In this document: positions 16,887-25,045 of the stretch, piece after piece
Layout: the number at the start of each line of letters is the position of its first letter
How positions within the stretch are numbered: position 1 is the first letter of the stretch
Source of the DNA: Amycolatopsis rubida
Lineage (GTDB): Bacteria > Actinomycetota > Actinomycetes > Mycobacteriales > Pseudonocardiaceae
Direction of reading: 5' to 3'
Length of the DNA stretch: 64,000 nucleotides
NCBI RefSeq assembly: GCF_900115345.1
Contig: NZ_FOWC01000018.1
Location: 102,021-166,020, forward strand
The notes under the pieces: model-generated
What the model was told of the DNA's origin: nothing
Database searches by the model: none
What the model saw: the letters and a program-made list of their open reading frames with translations, nothing else
Position numbers and translations under genes: made by a program

Positions 16887-18038
16887 TTACTGGCCCGGCG
16901 GAGTCGGGTTCGGCCACGCGTTCGGCTTGCACACGCGGTGGTCCGCGGCGACCTTGCCCTTGTCGCCGCCGGGGATGTTGTTGAGCATCGCGACGTAGTC
17001 GTCGGCGACGCCGAACGACTGCTGCATCATCACCGGCGCGGGCTGGTCGTTTCCTGGGCAGCCCACGTGATTGTTGCCCAGCGCGTGCCCGACCTCGTGG
17101 TTGATGGCGTACTGCCGGTACCCCGTCATGTCCGGGCCGTAGACCTTCGCGCCGCGCACCCAGCGCGACAAGTTGATCAGCACCCGGCCCATGCTGCGCC
17201 GGTAGCAGGAGGCCTCGAATTTGATCTGGAACCCGCACGCGTCCGGCCGGTGCGTGGTGTCCGGCGTGGTGAGGCTCACCCGGAAACTCGGATTCGGATA
17301 GCTCGAATCGACCCGCTGCAGCCGGATCTCGCCGTTCCAGGTCCAGCTGCGCGGATCGGACAAAATGCCCTGCACCGCGGTGCCGAAGCTGTCTTCGCCG
17401 GCGTAGCTGGCCGGATCGATGCCGTCCTCGACCTCGACGGTGTAGGTGTAGAGCTTCCCGCTCTTGCCCACGACGTCGCTGGACCCCGGCACGACGTGCC
17501 AGGTGCCCTTGCCCGTCTGCGTGAAGGGGCCGCCGGTGGGCAGGTCGGCGGTGGGCACGTTGAGGTTCACCGGCTGCGCGGGGTTCTCCGGGATGCCGCC
17601 GCTGCCGTCGATCGCGCCCGAGGACGTGTCGCCGGGCGCGACCTCGCCGCCGCTGCCGGCGTCGGACGGGCCGGACGCGGTGTTGACCGCGACCAGCACG
17701 GTGATCACGGCCAGGATCGGCAGCGCGTACACGCGCCAGCCATAGGTCTTCACGAACCGGCCGAATGGCGACTGGTTCTTCTTCGGCGCCGGACGCTTCT
17801 CCTCGCCGTCCTTGGGCTTCCAGGCGGCGGCGAGCGGCTCGGCGCTGGTGCGGCGTCCGCCCGGCCGGTACCGGTCCTCGCCCACGCGCTGGGCGGGCTT
17901 GCGCCCGGGCCGGTACTGGCCGACGCGCGGAGAGCCGTCCTCCGCATCGCCGGATCCGGAGGACGCTGAACGCCGGGCCGACCCGGCGGCCGGGCCCCGC
18001 CGGTCCTTCGCTCGCGCGTCCTGCTTCAGCCGGTCCAC
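16887..18038 (-). CDS. DUF3152 membrane-anchored metalloprotease-like protein
   Basis: 383 residues from the GTG at 18038 (GTG 18056 is an alternative; no strong ribosome site for either). A basic, disordered cytoplasmic N-terminus of about 105 residues leads to one membrane segment (VYALPILAVITVLVAVNTA near 113). A Gly/Ser linker and an extracytoplasmic DUF3152 domain follow. That domain contains HEVGHALGNNH near residue 314, a zincin/metzincin-type HExxHxxxxxH zinc site. Proteolysis is plausible but unproven for the family. Mycobacteria carry the same gene (Rv3207c) next to moeB1, matching this context. Confidence 0.82.
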   Translation of the reverse strand: MDRLKQDARAKDRRGPAAGSARRSASSGSGDAEDGSPRVGQYRPGRKPAQRVGEDRYRPGGRRTSAEPLAAAWKPKDGEEKRPAPKKNQSPFGRFVKTYGWRVYALPILAVITVLVAVNTASGPSDAGSGGEVAPGDTSSGAIDGSGGIPENPAQPVNLNVPTADLPTGGPFTQTGKGTWHVVPGSSDVVGKSGKLYTYTVEVEDGIDPASYAGEDSFGTAVQGILSDPRSWTWNGEIRLQRVDSSYPNPSFRVSLTTPDTTHRPDACGFQIKFEASCYRRSMGRVLINLSRWVRGAKVYGPDMTGYRQYAINHEVGHALGNNHVGCPGNDQPAPVMMQQSFGVADDYVAMLNNIPGGDKGKVAADHRVCKPNAWPNPTPPGQ

Positions 18039-18118
18039 CGGCCCAGGGTGCCACACGGCGGCGACGTTCCCGGCAGCGACTGGCGGGCTTCCCGGCGATC
18101 CGCGGTCCCCCGTCCGGG

Positions 18119-19105
18119 CTACCAGGAGCCCTTGTCCGCGCCCTCCCACAGACCCAGCACGGCCTTGGCGACCACCTGCGGACGTTCCATCTGCGCAACG
18201 TGTCCGGTGCGCGGGAGGACCAGCATCCGGGCGTGCGGAATCGCCTGCGCGGTCCGCGGCGCGCGCTTGACCGAGATCACCCGGTCGTGGAGCCCCCAGA
18301 CGACCAGCGCCGGGGCCTGGACCTGTTTGGCGACCGACCACAGCGACGCGGCGCCGAGCGCGGTCCAGCGCCGGAAGATGCCGAACGTGCTGCGCTCCAT
18401 CGCGGCCAGCGCCCACGGGAACCCGGCGCGGGCGGCGTGCTCCTCGACCAGTTCGTCCAGCCGGACGTCCGGGAAGCGCGACGGATCGTGAAAGCACAGC
18501 TTGATGACCTGCGCGGCGCGTTCGCGGGCGGTCATCCCGGCCATCCGGCGGCGCACTCTCGCCCCGACCACCGGAAGGTAGGCCAGCGCCATCAGCGGAT
18601 CGGACAGCCGGCGCGGGTCCGGGCGGCGGTCCGGCATCGCCGGGGAAATCAGGGTGAGAGTTCTCACCAGCTCCGGCCGCCGCGCCGCGACCAGCAGCGA
18701 GATCGCGCCGCCCATCGAGTTGCCGAGCAGATGCACCGGCTTGCCGAGCCGCTCCAGCCTGCCCGCGATGACCGCGGCGTGGTCGTCGAGGCTGTAGGCG
18801 AATCCTTCCGCGGGCTCCGAATAGCCGAATCCGGGCAGGTCAACGGCCTGTCCGGAAGCGGTCGGGGCGAGCAGCGCGGCGAGGTCGGTCCAGTTCGTGG
18901 ACGATCCGCCGAGGCCGTGCACGTACACCGCGGGCGTGTCGTCCGGGCCCGGCGTGTGCCGGATGTGCAGGCCGTCTTCGACCGTGCCCGGCCAGGCTGG
19001 CAGCGCCCCGTCGAGCGGCGGAAGGGGCGTAGTCGACAATGGCACCTGGGTCACCGGCGGGCGGACCGCCGCCGCGGTGCAGGGGCGGGAGGTCGTGGTC
19101 GTCAC
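18119..19105 (-). CDS. alpha/beta-hydrolase
   Basis: 328 residues from a GTG at 19105. Hydrolase features are the oxyanion region VYVHGLGGSSTNW near 62-74, nucleophile elbow GNSMGG near 130, acid-side VVWGLHDRVI near 265, and histidine in RTGHVAQMERP near 303. It probably acts on an ester or related bond; the substrate is not evident. It is divergent from the TetR gene at 19214, with a palindrome between, so that regulator may control it. Confidence 0.85.
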   Translation of the reverse strand: MTTTTSRPCTAAAVRPPVTQVPLSTTPLPPLDGALPAWPGTVEDGLHIRHTPGPDDTPAVYVHGLGGSSTNWTDLAALLAPTASGQAVDLPGFGYSEPAEGFAYSLDDHAAVIAGRLERLGKPVHLLGNSMGGAISLLVAARRPELVRTLTLISPAMPDRRPDPRRLSDPLMALAYLPVVGARVRRRMAGMTARERAAQVIKLCFHDPSRFPDVRLDELVEEHAARAGFPWALAAMERSTFGIFRRWTALGAASLWSVAKQVQAPALVVWGLHDRVISVKRAPRTAQAIPHARMLVLPRTGHVAQMERPQVVAKAVLGLWEGADKGSW

Positions 19106-19158
19106 CAGTCCAGGATGCCTGACCCTTGGCATTTCGGGCGTACCCACGAGTAATGTCA

Positions 19159-19183
19159 GGTTCACTTCACGCGGTGGTGAACC
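19159..19183. promoter_or_regulatory. probable TetR operator between hydrolase and TetR gene
   Basis: Inverted repeat GGTTCAC-N11-GTGAACC with further partial symmetry inside (CAC-GCG-GTG). It lies between the divergent starts at 19105 and 19214, the usual place for a self-regulating TetR protein. Only the symmetry is seen; binding is inferred. Confidence 0.5.
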
Positions 19184-19213
19184 CGCCCGGCGAAGGCTGC
19201 GGACGGAGGAAGA

Positions 19214-19837
19214 ATGACGGAGATGGCGCGACTGCAACGAGGCGTCCGGTTGCCAAGGACCGAGCGCCGGGCCCAGTTGCTGACGGCCGCGCAGCGCGTC
19301 TTCGCCGAGCACGGTTACCACGCGGCGGCGATGGACGAGATCGCCGAGGAGGCCGGGGTCAGCAAACCGGTCCTCTACCAGCACTTCCCCGGCAAGCTCG
19401 ACCTGTACATCGCGCTGCTGGAAAGCCACGTCGACGACCTCGTCGGCCGCGTGCAGGGCGCGCTGAACTCGACCTCCGACAACCGCCAGCGCGTCCCGGC
19501 CACGGTCGGCGCGTTCTTCGACTTCGTGAACAACGACGCCGGTGCGTTCCGCATGGTCTTCGAGTCCGATCTCCGCGGCGAGCCCGCCGTGCAGGAGGCG
19601 GTGGACCGCGCGACCTCGGCCAGCGTCGAGGCCATCACCGAGACGATCACCTCCGACGCCGGGCTGGACGAGGAGAAGGCCCGTCTGCTGGCGGTCGGCC
19701 TGGTCGGGATGAGCCAGGTCAGCGCGCGCTACTGGCTGCAGCACAACCAGTCGATGAGCCGCGAGGACGCGGTGGCGCTCACCGCGAACCTCGCGTGGCG
19801 CGGCATCGGCGGCGGTTTTCCGCTCAAGGACAACTGA
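19214..19837 (+). CDS. TetR-family transcriptional regulator (Rv3208-like)
   Basis: 207 residues. The ATG follows GGAGGAAGA. The N-terminal helix-turn-helix reads AQRVFAEHGYHAAAMDEIAE then AGVSKPVLYQHFPGKLDLY (residues 26-65), typical of TetR. The C-terminal ligand domain is all-helical. In mycobacteria a TetR gene (Rv3208) lies in the same neighbourhood as moeB1, DUF3152 and DUF3107 genes, so this is its likely counterpart. The ligand is unknown. It is followed 4 bp later by a small hydrolase gene. Confidence 0.87.
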   Translation: MTEMARLQRGVRLPRTERRAQLLTAAQRVFAEHGYHAAAMDEIAEEAGVSKPVLYQHFPGKLDLYIALLESHVDDLVGRVQGALNSTSDNRQRVPATVGAFFDFVNNDAGAFRMVFESDLRGEPAVQEAVDRATSASVEAITETITSDAGLDEEKARLLAVGLVGMSQVSARYWLQHNQSMSREDAVALTANLAWRGIGGGFPLKDN

Positions 19838-19841
19838 CCCC

Positions 19842-20516
19842 GTGCGCGTGGTCGCGGTGCCGGGCACGTTGTGCAGCCCGCGGATCTACGCACCGCTGGC
19901 GGCCGCGCTGCCCGACGGGCTGGACGCGGTCGACTGGATGACCGCACCGGGCCCGTGGCGGATCGAGGACATCGCGGCGCGAGTCGCCGACCGGATCGGC
20001 CAGCACGGCGGCCCGGTCACCCTCGTCGGGCACTCCACCGGCGGCTGCGTCGCGGCGATGGTCGCGGCCACCCGGCCGGACCTGGTGTCCGCACTGCTGC
20101 TCGCGAACACCGGCGCACACATGCGCGGCCATGGCGACGTCGACCGAATCCTCGCCACGATCGCCGCCGAATGGGGTCCCGACCTGCACGCGGCCGTCCT
20201 TGACCGGTCCTTCGCCACCCCGTTGCCACCGGATCTGCGCGCCGCACTGCTCGGCTACGCCGCCCGCGTCCCAGCCGAAGCCGCGCTGGAGGTCCTGACG
20301 AGCCAACGGGATCTGGACCTCACGCCACGGCTGGCGGCGATCCGCTGCCCGGTCACGGTGCTGCACGGAATCCACGACCGCGCCCGCACGCTCGCGGACG
20401 CCCAGCACCTCGTCGATCACCTGCCCGGCAGCGAACTCGTCACCGTCGAGACCGGGCACTCGCCGATCTGGGAAGACGTCCCGGCCACCGTCGCCGCGCT
20501 CGGACGGCTTCGCTAG
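19842..20516 (+). CDS. small alpha/beta-hydrolase
   Basis: 224 residues from a GTG 4 bp after the TetR stop, so co-transcribed. Motifs: VVAVPGTLCSPRIY at the start, GHSTGG nucleophile elbow near 62, VLHGIHDRARTL near 170 and ETGHSPIWED near 205 with the likely catalytic histidine. It is shorter than the upstream hydrolase and has a reduced cap. The substrate is unknown. Its stop is one base from the stop of the convergent ATPase gene. Confidence 0.82.
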   Translation: MRVVAVPGTLCSPRIYAPLAAALPDGLDAVDWMTAPGPWRIEDIAARVADRIGQHGGPVTLVGHSTGGCVAAMVAATRPDLVSALLLANTGAHMRGHGDVDRILATIAAEWGPDLHAAVLDRSFATPLPPDLRAALLGYAARVPAEAALEVLTSQRDLDLTPRLAAIRCPVTVLHGIHDRARTLADAQHLVDHLPGSELVTVETGHSPIWEDVPATVAALGRLR

Positions 20517-20517
20517 C

Positions 20518-22104
20518 TCATTCGCGCGGTTTTCGCTGGCGTGGCACCGATCTCGCCGCTCCCGGAAGTTCGACCAGCAGTTGCTCGACGTGGACGCTGT
20601 CCGGTGGCGCGCGGTGCGGATCGGTCAGCCAGGTCTCCGATTTTCCTCGCCGGGACGGTGGTTCGCCGTCCGGCAGCAAGGCGGCGTAGCAACCGTAGTC
20701 GATGGCGAACCCGTCGTAGCGCGTTCCCGGCCGCTTTCGGTTGACGATGCCGCGCCGCACCAGGTGCACGAGCCGGGCGTCGTGCAGATCGCGCATGGTC
20801 CCGTCGTGTGCGCCGCTGGCGTGATCGAGCAGGAAAGCACGCGAGCGGCGTCGGCCCACAACCTCGTCCACCAGCCAGCGAAGCGTCGTCAAGGCCGGTT
20901 CGTTCCCGGCGATCGCGGCGTATTTGTCGCGCAGATACCAATCTTGCGCGGCCTGCCGGACGTGCCGGATCCCGATCGTCGCCGTATTCGCGTGCTGCGC
21001 GGCCAACGCGGCGATGTTGATCGCGTCGCGGGGCACGCCCTCGGCCGCGCGCACGAGTTCGGGAAACGCTGTGCGGCTGAACGCCGTCGCCACGAATTCC
21101 GCGGCGTCGTCGGTCACCGGCATCCGCGGTCGTACGTGATTGAGGAAGAGCTCAGCGAAAAACTGTCTCGACTGGATTCCGCCGTGGTCGAACAGGAGCA
21201 CGTCGTCGAAGCTGACCGCGGAGGCCGCGTCCGCACCGACCTCGATGCCGACGTAATCGCCGTCGCAGCCCGGTTCGCGGAACCGGGACCGGCGTTCGAT
21301 CGCCGCGATCTTGACCGTCGTCCCGCGCGTCGGCAGCACGCTCCGACGCAGCAGGTCCGCCAGCAACGGTTGCAGGTCAAGGGGAATCGAACTCCACTCG
21401 TCCAGCAGCAGCCACAGCCGGGCCGGCGCCAACGCGGCCGTGACCCGCGCCAGCGCCCGGCTGAGCGGCCCGAAAATGACCTGATGATGCTCGGTTCCGG
21501 TGCGCCGCAAGCGATCCGAAGCCGTCACCGAGCGCCGATCGCGGCCCGACATCGTCACCTGACCACGCGGACCGTCCGGTCCCCAGGACGCCGACGCCCC
21601 GGCGCTGGTCGCCTGCTCCGCGGACCCTCCGACGGTCGTCTCCCGCTCCACGTTGCCGACGACCTCGACCGTCGTCGCCGCCTCGGTCAGCTCGTCGAGG
21701 CCCTGCAGCAAGCCTCCTTGATCGGACACCCGCGTCTCGATCGCCGTGGTCAGCAGCTGTTCGTGCACCGCTTCCAGCGTGTCGACCAGCAGCTGAGTGC
21801 CCCGGAGCGACACCGGCAGCTGCTGATTCGCGTAGAGACCGCTGGTGGAGCCGATCGTGCGCAAATCCAGGTACACAGCGACGTCGTGGGTCTCTTCGAC
21901 CAGATCGGCCAGGTACAGCAAGGCGTGCGTTTTCCCGGTGCCGCGGCGGCCGTAAAGGATCTGGTGGTCGGCGGAATGCAGCATCGCCGAAAACGACCCG
22001 GCCACCACGAAGGTTTTGGCCAGCGTGTGCCGGTCCACGCTCTCCGCTCGCCGGGAAATCGCCATCAGGCTCCGGTTGACGTGCGCGCTCAGCGGCTGCC
22101 CCAT
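20518..22104 (-). CDS. ORC/CDC6-like AAA ATPase, function unknown
   Basis: 528 residues from the ATG at 22104, which has AGGA five bases before it; in-frame starts at 22128 and 22137 are possible. P-loop GRRGTGKTH (about 52-60) follows a short N-terminal helix. An acidic Walker B, LWLLLDEW, lies near 233. Between them is a 60-residue Gly/Ser/Thr-rich insert. The C-terminal third has the sensor and winged-helix look of ORC/CDC6-type ATPases (FPELVRAAEGVPRDAINIAA, then a helical segment starting HVRQAAQDWYLRDKYA). Such solitary ATPases are found in bacterial accessory regions and some act in phage defence, but nothing here proves that. It interrupts a block conserved with mycobacteria. Confidence 0.65.
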   Translation of the reverse strand: MGQPLSAHVNRSLMAISRRAESVDRHTLAKTFVVAGSFSAMLHSADHQILYGRRGTGKTHALLYLADLVEETHDVAVYLDLRTIGSTSGLYANQQLPVSLRGTQLLVDTLEAVHEQLLTTAIETRVSDQGGLLQGLDELTEAATTVEVVGNVERETTVGGSAEQATSAGASASWGPDGPRGQVTMSGRDRRSVTASDRLRRTGTEHHQVIFGPLSRALARVTAALAPARLWLLLDEWSSIPLDLQPLLADLLRRSVLPTRGTTVKIAAIERRSRFREPGCDGDYVGIEVGADAASAVSFDDVLLFDHGGIQSRQFFAELFLNHVRPRMPVTDDAAEFVATAFSRTAFPELVRAAEGVPRDAINIAALAAQHANTATIGIRHVRQAAQDWYLRDKYAAIAGNEPALTTLRWLVDEVVGRRRSRAFLLDHASGAHDGTMRDLHDARLVHLVRRGIVNRKRPGTRYDGFAIDYGCYAALLPDGEPPSRRGKSETWLTDPHRAPPDSVHVEQLLVELPGAARSVPRQRKPRE

Positions 22105-22230
22105 ACCTGTCCTGTCTGTCGGCGACATCCCAGCCACCCAGCGTGACAGCGCCGGGCAGCCGGGAACAGCCGACAGTCAGGTACCAAGGAGACAGGGGCG
22201 AACGCGCACGGTTACCGGGGTGCTGGGTGT

Positions 22231-22270
22231 GTGAGTGTTTGTCCCGGTTAGAACAGGGACAAACACTCAC
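22231..22270. terminator. hairpin family B, copy 1, overlapping a stop codon
   Basis: Arms GTGAGTGTTTGTCCC and its complement surround a centre GGTTAGAACA. The complementary strand of the right arm contains the TGA stop of the hydrolase gene at 22267. The rest of 22138-22230 is the upstream region of the ATPase gene and shows no gene. Confidence 0.75.
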
Positions 22271-23169
22271 GACACCCGCAGCAACGCCCCGATCCGGTTC
22301 GCGACCTCGCCCGCCCGCTCCTGCGGCAACATGTGCCCCGCACCGGGAAACCGGACGAACTCCGCGTCCGGCAGCTCGTCCGCGATCACTTTCGCGTGCG
22401 CCAGCGGGCAAAGCCGGTCCCGCTCCCCCGCCAGCACCACGGACGGGGTACCGCGCAAGGTCGCCAGCGCGACGCGGCGGTCGTGCGTCGAAATCGCGTC
22501 CTGGAACGCGCCGAGACTCGCCGGATGCGCGCACAACAGCTGATCCGTGACCAGCCGAAGGTCCGCGCGGCGCGGGTGCTCGCCGAAAACGAGGAACCGC
22601 GCACCCGAACGCACCATCGCCGGGCTCAACGGCAGCCGCTCGCCCTTGCGGTGCGACAACGCTTTCGCCAGCCTGCGCTCGAACCGCGCGGAGAACTGGC
22701 CCGCCATTCCGGGCAGCCCCAACGTGATCCGGTCCATCTGCCCCGAGGACGTCGCCACGAACGCCGCGCCGACCACCCGGTCTCCGACCAGTTCCGGATG
22801 CCGTTCGGCCAGCGCCATCATGGTCATGCCGCCCATCGAATGCCCGGCGAGCACCAGCGGACCCGACGGCACGCGCGCGGCGATCAGCTCGGCCAGATCG
22901 TCGGCCAGCCGCGGAATCGTCCCGGTTTCCCTGGTCGCGGGCGCGGAACCGCCGTGGCCGCGCAGGTCGTAGCGCAGTGTCCGGACGCCAGGGCCGAGGT
23001 GGTCCATGACGCCGTCCCACGTGCGGTGGTCCTGCGTCCAGCCGTGCACCAGAACCAGCGTCACCGCGGCGTCGGCCGGGCCGTTCAGTTCGACGTGCAG
23101 CGCGCAGCCGTCGCTGGTCACGAAACGGTGTTCACGAGCCGGATCGCGCAGCCGCTCGACGGTCGTCAT
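22267..23169 (-). CDS. alpha/beta-hydrolase
   Basis: 300 residues. Oxyanion region LVLVHGWTQDHRTWD (38-52), RYDLRGHGGS, nucleophile Ser111 in GHSMGG, VVLAGERDRL near 240 and histidine in GAGHMLPQE near 277. This is a classic lipase/esterase-type arrangement. The ATG is the last of three ATGs created by a 38-bp tandem duplication. The gene is therefore linked by ATGA overlaps to two 13-codon ORFs and, through them, to the diiron protein gene. The substrate is unknown. Confidence 0.86.
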   Translation of the reverse strand: MTTVERLRDPAREHRFVTSDGCALHVELNGPADAAVTLVLVHGWTQDHRTWDGVMDHLGPGVRTLRYDLRGHGGSAPATRETGTIPRLADDLAELIAARVPSGPLVLAGHSMGGMTMMALAERHPELVGDRVVGAAFVATSSGQMDRITLGLPGMAGQFSARFERRLAKALSHRKGERLPLSPAMVRSGARFLVFGEHPRRADLRLVTDQLLCAHPASLGAFQDAISTHDRRVALATLRGTPSVVLAGERDRLCPLAHAKVIADELPDAEFVRFPGAGHMLPQERAGEVANRIGALLRVS

Positions 23170-23207
23170 TTCGCCTCCGCGGGAAAAAGCACGTCGGCGG
23201 TGGTCAT
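23166..23207 (-). CDS. 13-codon coupled mini-ORF, copy 1
   Basis: Encodes MTTADVLFPAEAK. Its ATG overlaps the stop of mini-ORF copy 2, and its own TGA overlaps the ATG of the hydrolase gene. It is one unit of a 38-bp tandem duplication. Its first residues resemble the MTTVERL start of the hydrolase, so it may be a duplicated start region rather than a functional peptide. Confidence 0.3.
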   Translation of the reverse strand: MTTADVLFPAEAK

Positions 23208-23245
23208 TTCGCCTCCGCGGGAAAAAGTACGTCGGCGGTGGTCAT
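23170..23245 (-). repeat. two tandem 38-bp direct repeats containing start and stop codons
   Basis: The two units differ at a single base seen by eye (GTGCTT versus GTACTT). ATG codons fall at 23169, 23207 and 23245, exactly 38 bp apart. Because 38 is not a multiple of three, each unit shifts frame and ends in an ATGA overlap. The diiron protein stop at 23242 joins the same chain. Confidence 0.85.
23204..23245 (-). CDS. 13-codon coupled mini-ORF, copy 2
   Basis: Encodes the same 13 residues as copy 1 (MTTADVLFPAEAK). Its ATG overlaps the TGA of the diiron protein gene at 23242, and its TGA overlaps the ATG of copy 1. Expression is uncertain; the arrangement suggests a relay of re-initiating ribosomes. 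Confidence 0.3.
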   Translation of the reverse strand: MTTADVLFPAEAK

Positions 23246-24150
23246 TTGCCCTCCGGCAACAGGAAAGACTTGCGCCAGAACGGTTTCCCCGGCAACCCGA
23301 CCAGGCCGGACTCCTGGAGGAACGGCATGATCTTCTCCCCGGCCCACGCGATCGTCGCGCGCCAGTGCGGATTGTTCAGCGCCGTCTCGACGCCCTCGCG
23401 CGGCCGGATCCCGACCGCCTTGTAGACGTTCGGGTTGATGAACGCCCGCGTCACGAAGTACGAGATCAGCGCGATGCTGAACTGCTGGTAGGCAACCTCC
23501 GCGCGGCCGAGTTTCGCCATCCCACGGGTGACCTCCTCGCGGGCGAAGGTGACGTGCCGCGCCTCCTCCAGCACGTGGATCCGGTTCACCATCCGGACCA
23601 GCGGCTGGATCTCCTCGTCGTTCATCTGCTCGCGCTGCAGCCGGTCGAGCACCTCCTCGGCGACCAGGATCGCGCCGTAGCGCGCCGGGCCGTAGGAAAT
23701 GGTCGGCATCAGCTTCGCGAACTGCCGCAGCACCGGCACCGGACCGTAGGTCGGGCAGCCGATCCGCGCGGACATCCGGGCGAACATCGTGGAGTGCCTG
23801 CACTCGTCGGCGATCTCGGTGAGCGCGAACTGCGCGTGCGCCGTCGTCGGATCCTGTTCGTAGACCTCCTTGAGCAGCATCTGCATCAGAAGGATCTCGA
23901 ACCACAGCCCGGTGGTCGCGATGCTGGCCATCTCGTGCTTGCCCAGCTCGATCCGCTGCTCCGGACTCAGCCGGTCCCACAGCGGAGTGCCGTAGAGCGA
24001 CGAGCGCTCCGGCAGGATGTACCGCTTGCCCTCGACCAAAGGCGCGTCCCAGTCGATGTCGACGTCCGGGTCGTAGAACTTGTTCGCCGCCGACTTCAGC
24101 AACCGCTGTGCCGTTGCCTCCCGGTCGGTCACCTTGAGCGTCCGCGTCAT
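23242..24150 (-). CDS. AurF-like diiron oxygenase / metal-dependent hydrolase family protein
   Basis: 302 residues from the second of two adjacent ATGs (24153 and 24150), chosen for spacing from AAGGGG. Helical protein with diiron-type ligands: LGKHEMASI, EIADECRHSTMF near 115-126 and EEARHVTFAREE near 190-200, matching the repeated ExxxH pattern of the AurF/DUF455-like ferritin superfamily. AurF itself is an N-oxygenase of arylamines; close actinobacterial relatives are usually uncharacterised. Divergent from a TetR gene with a palindrome between, so probably repressed by it. Downstream it is coupled to mini-ORFs and a hydrolase. Confidence 0.78.
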   Translation of the reverse strand: MTRTLKVTDREATAQRLLKSAANKFYDPDVDIDWDAPLVEGKRYILPERSSLYGTPLWDRLSPEQRIELGKHEMASIATTGLWFEILLMQMLLKEVYEQDPTTAHAQFALTEIADECRHSTMFARMSARIGCPTYGPVPVLRQFAKLMPTISYGPARYGAILVAEEVLDRLQREQMNDEEIQPLVRMVNRIHVLEEARHVTFAREEVTRGMAKLGRAEVAYQQFSIALISYFVTRAFINPNVYKAVGIRPREGVETALNNPHWRATIAWAGEKIMPFLQESGLVGLPGKPFWRKSFLLPEGK

Positions 24151-24229
24151 CATCAGCCCCTTCCAGCGCCTGACTCGCCGTTGAATCGAGAAGCCGCGTC
24201 CCGCCTGCTCCACAGAACATGTAACCCGT

Positions 24230-24242
24230 GGTAACAGTTACC
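24230..24242. promoter_or_regulatory. probable TetR operator
   Basis: Perfect palindrome GGTAACAGTTACC, with an extra GTAACC just upstream at 24221. It lies between the divergent diiron gene (start 24150) and the TetR gene (start 24252). A GTG at 24228 that could extend the TetR gene would run through the operator, so ATG 24252 is preferred. Confidence 0.55.
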
Positions 24243-24251
24243 TCTGGTAGC

Positions 24252-25031
24252 ATGACCGCCGTGATCGAACGTGTCAAGCGCTCCAGCAAGCAGTCCGGCA
24301 AGCAGGCAGCGGACACCGAAACGAGCACCGGGGACGCGCGCCGCGATCGCTGGCGCAAGCACCGCATCGCCCGTCGCGCGGAGTTCGTCGAAGCGGCTCT
24401 GCGCGCGCTCGACGCGCACGGTCCAGACCTCGGCATGGAGGACGTCGCTGCCGAAGCGGGCGTCACGAAACCCGTGCTGTACCGGCATTTCGAGGACAAG
24501 GCCGACCTGTACGTCGCACTCGGCCAGCGCGGCACGGAGATCCTTTTCGAACGGCTGATCCCGGCGATCAACGCCGAACTCGCGCCGGTGCCGCGGATCC
24601 GGATGGCACTGGACGCGTTCTTCGGCGTCATCGAAGAACACCCGAACCTGTACCGCTTGCTGGCACACGGCGGGCTGCCGGGCAAAACCACCGATTCGGA
24701 CGTCGTCGCGGAGGACAAGGAGGTCATCGCCACCGCGCTGACCGCGCTCCTCGGCGACTACATGCGGATGTTCAACATGGACTCCGGCGCGGCCGAACCG
24801 TGGGCGCACGGGATCGTCGGCATGGTCCAGAGCACCGGCGAATGGTGGCTGGACCGGCGCTCGATGGGCCGCGATTCGGTGGTCGAGTACCTCACCCAGA
24901 TCATCTGGGCGGCGATCGACGGGCTCACCCGCCAGCAAGGCGTGGTGATCGACCCGAACCTGCCGCTCGAGGAGAACAAGGTCGTCCAGCTCGGACGGAC
25001 CGAAGAAGACACCAACAGCGACGCAGGCTGA
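24252..25031 (+). CDS. TetR-family transcriptional regulator
   Basis: 259 residues. After a 35-residue polar, basic N-terminal arm comes the HTH: EFVEAALRALDAHGPDLGME then AGVTKPVLYRHFEDKADLYV. The C-terminal region is helical and ends in a charged tail. It is divergent from the AurF-like gene and followed 14 bp later by the DUF4873 gene. Auto-repression and control of the diiron gene are inferred from the palindrome between them. The inducer is unknown. Confidence 0.86.
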   Translation: MTAVIERVKRSSKQSGKQAADTETSTGDARRDRWRKHRIARRAEFVEAALRALDAHGPDLGMEDVAAEAGVTKPVLYRHFEDKADLYVALGQRGTEILFERLIPAINAELAPVPRIRMALDAFFGVIEEHPNLYRLLAHGGLPGKTTDSDVVAEDKEVIATALTALLGDYMRMFNMDSGAAEPWAHGIVGMVQSTGEWWLDRRSMGRDSVVEYLTQIIWAAIDGLTRQQGVVIDPNLPLEENKVVQLGRTEEDTNSDAG

Positions 25032-25045
25032 CGAGAGGACCCCGG

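Noticed and set aside
22231..22270. tRNA-like or attachment-site reading of the family B hairpins
   Set aside because: They have simple two-arm symmetry without a cloverleaf or T-loop sequence, and no integrase gene is near.
23166..23245. The 38-bp duplication as a mobile-element footprint
   Set aside because: There are no inverted ends, and the unit matches the local gene junction; tandem slippage is the simpler explanation.
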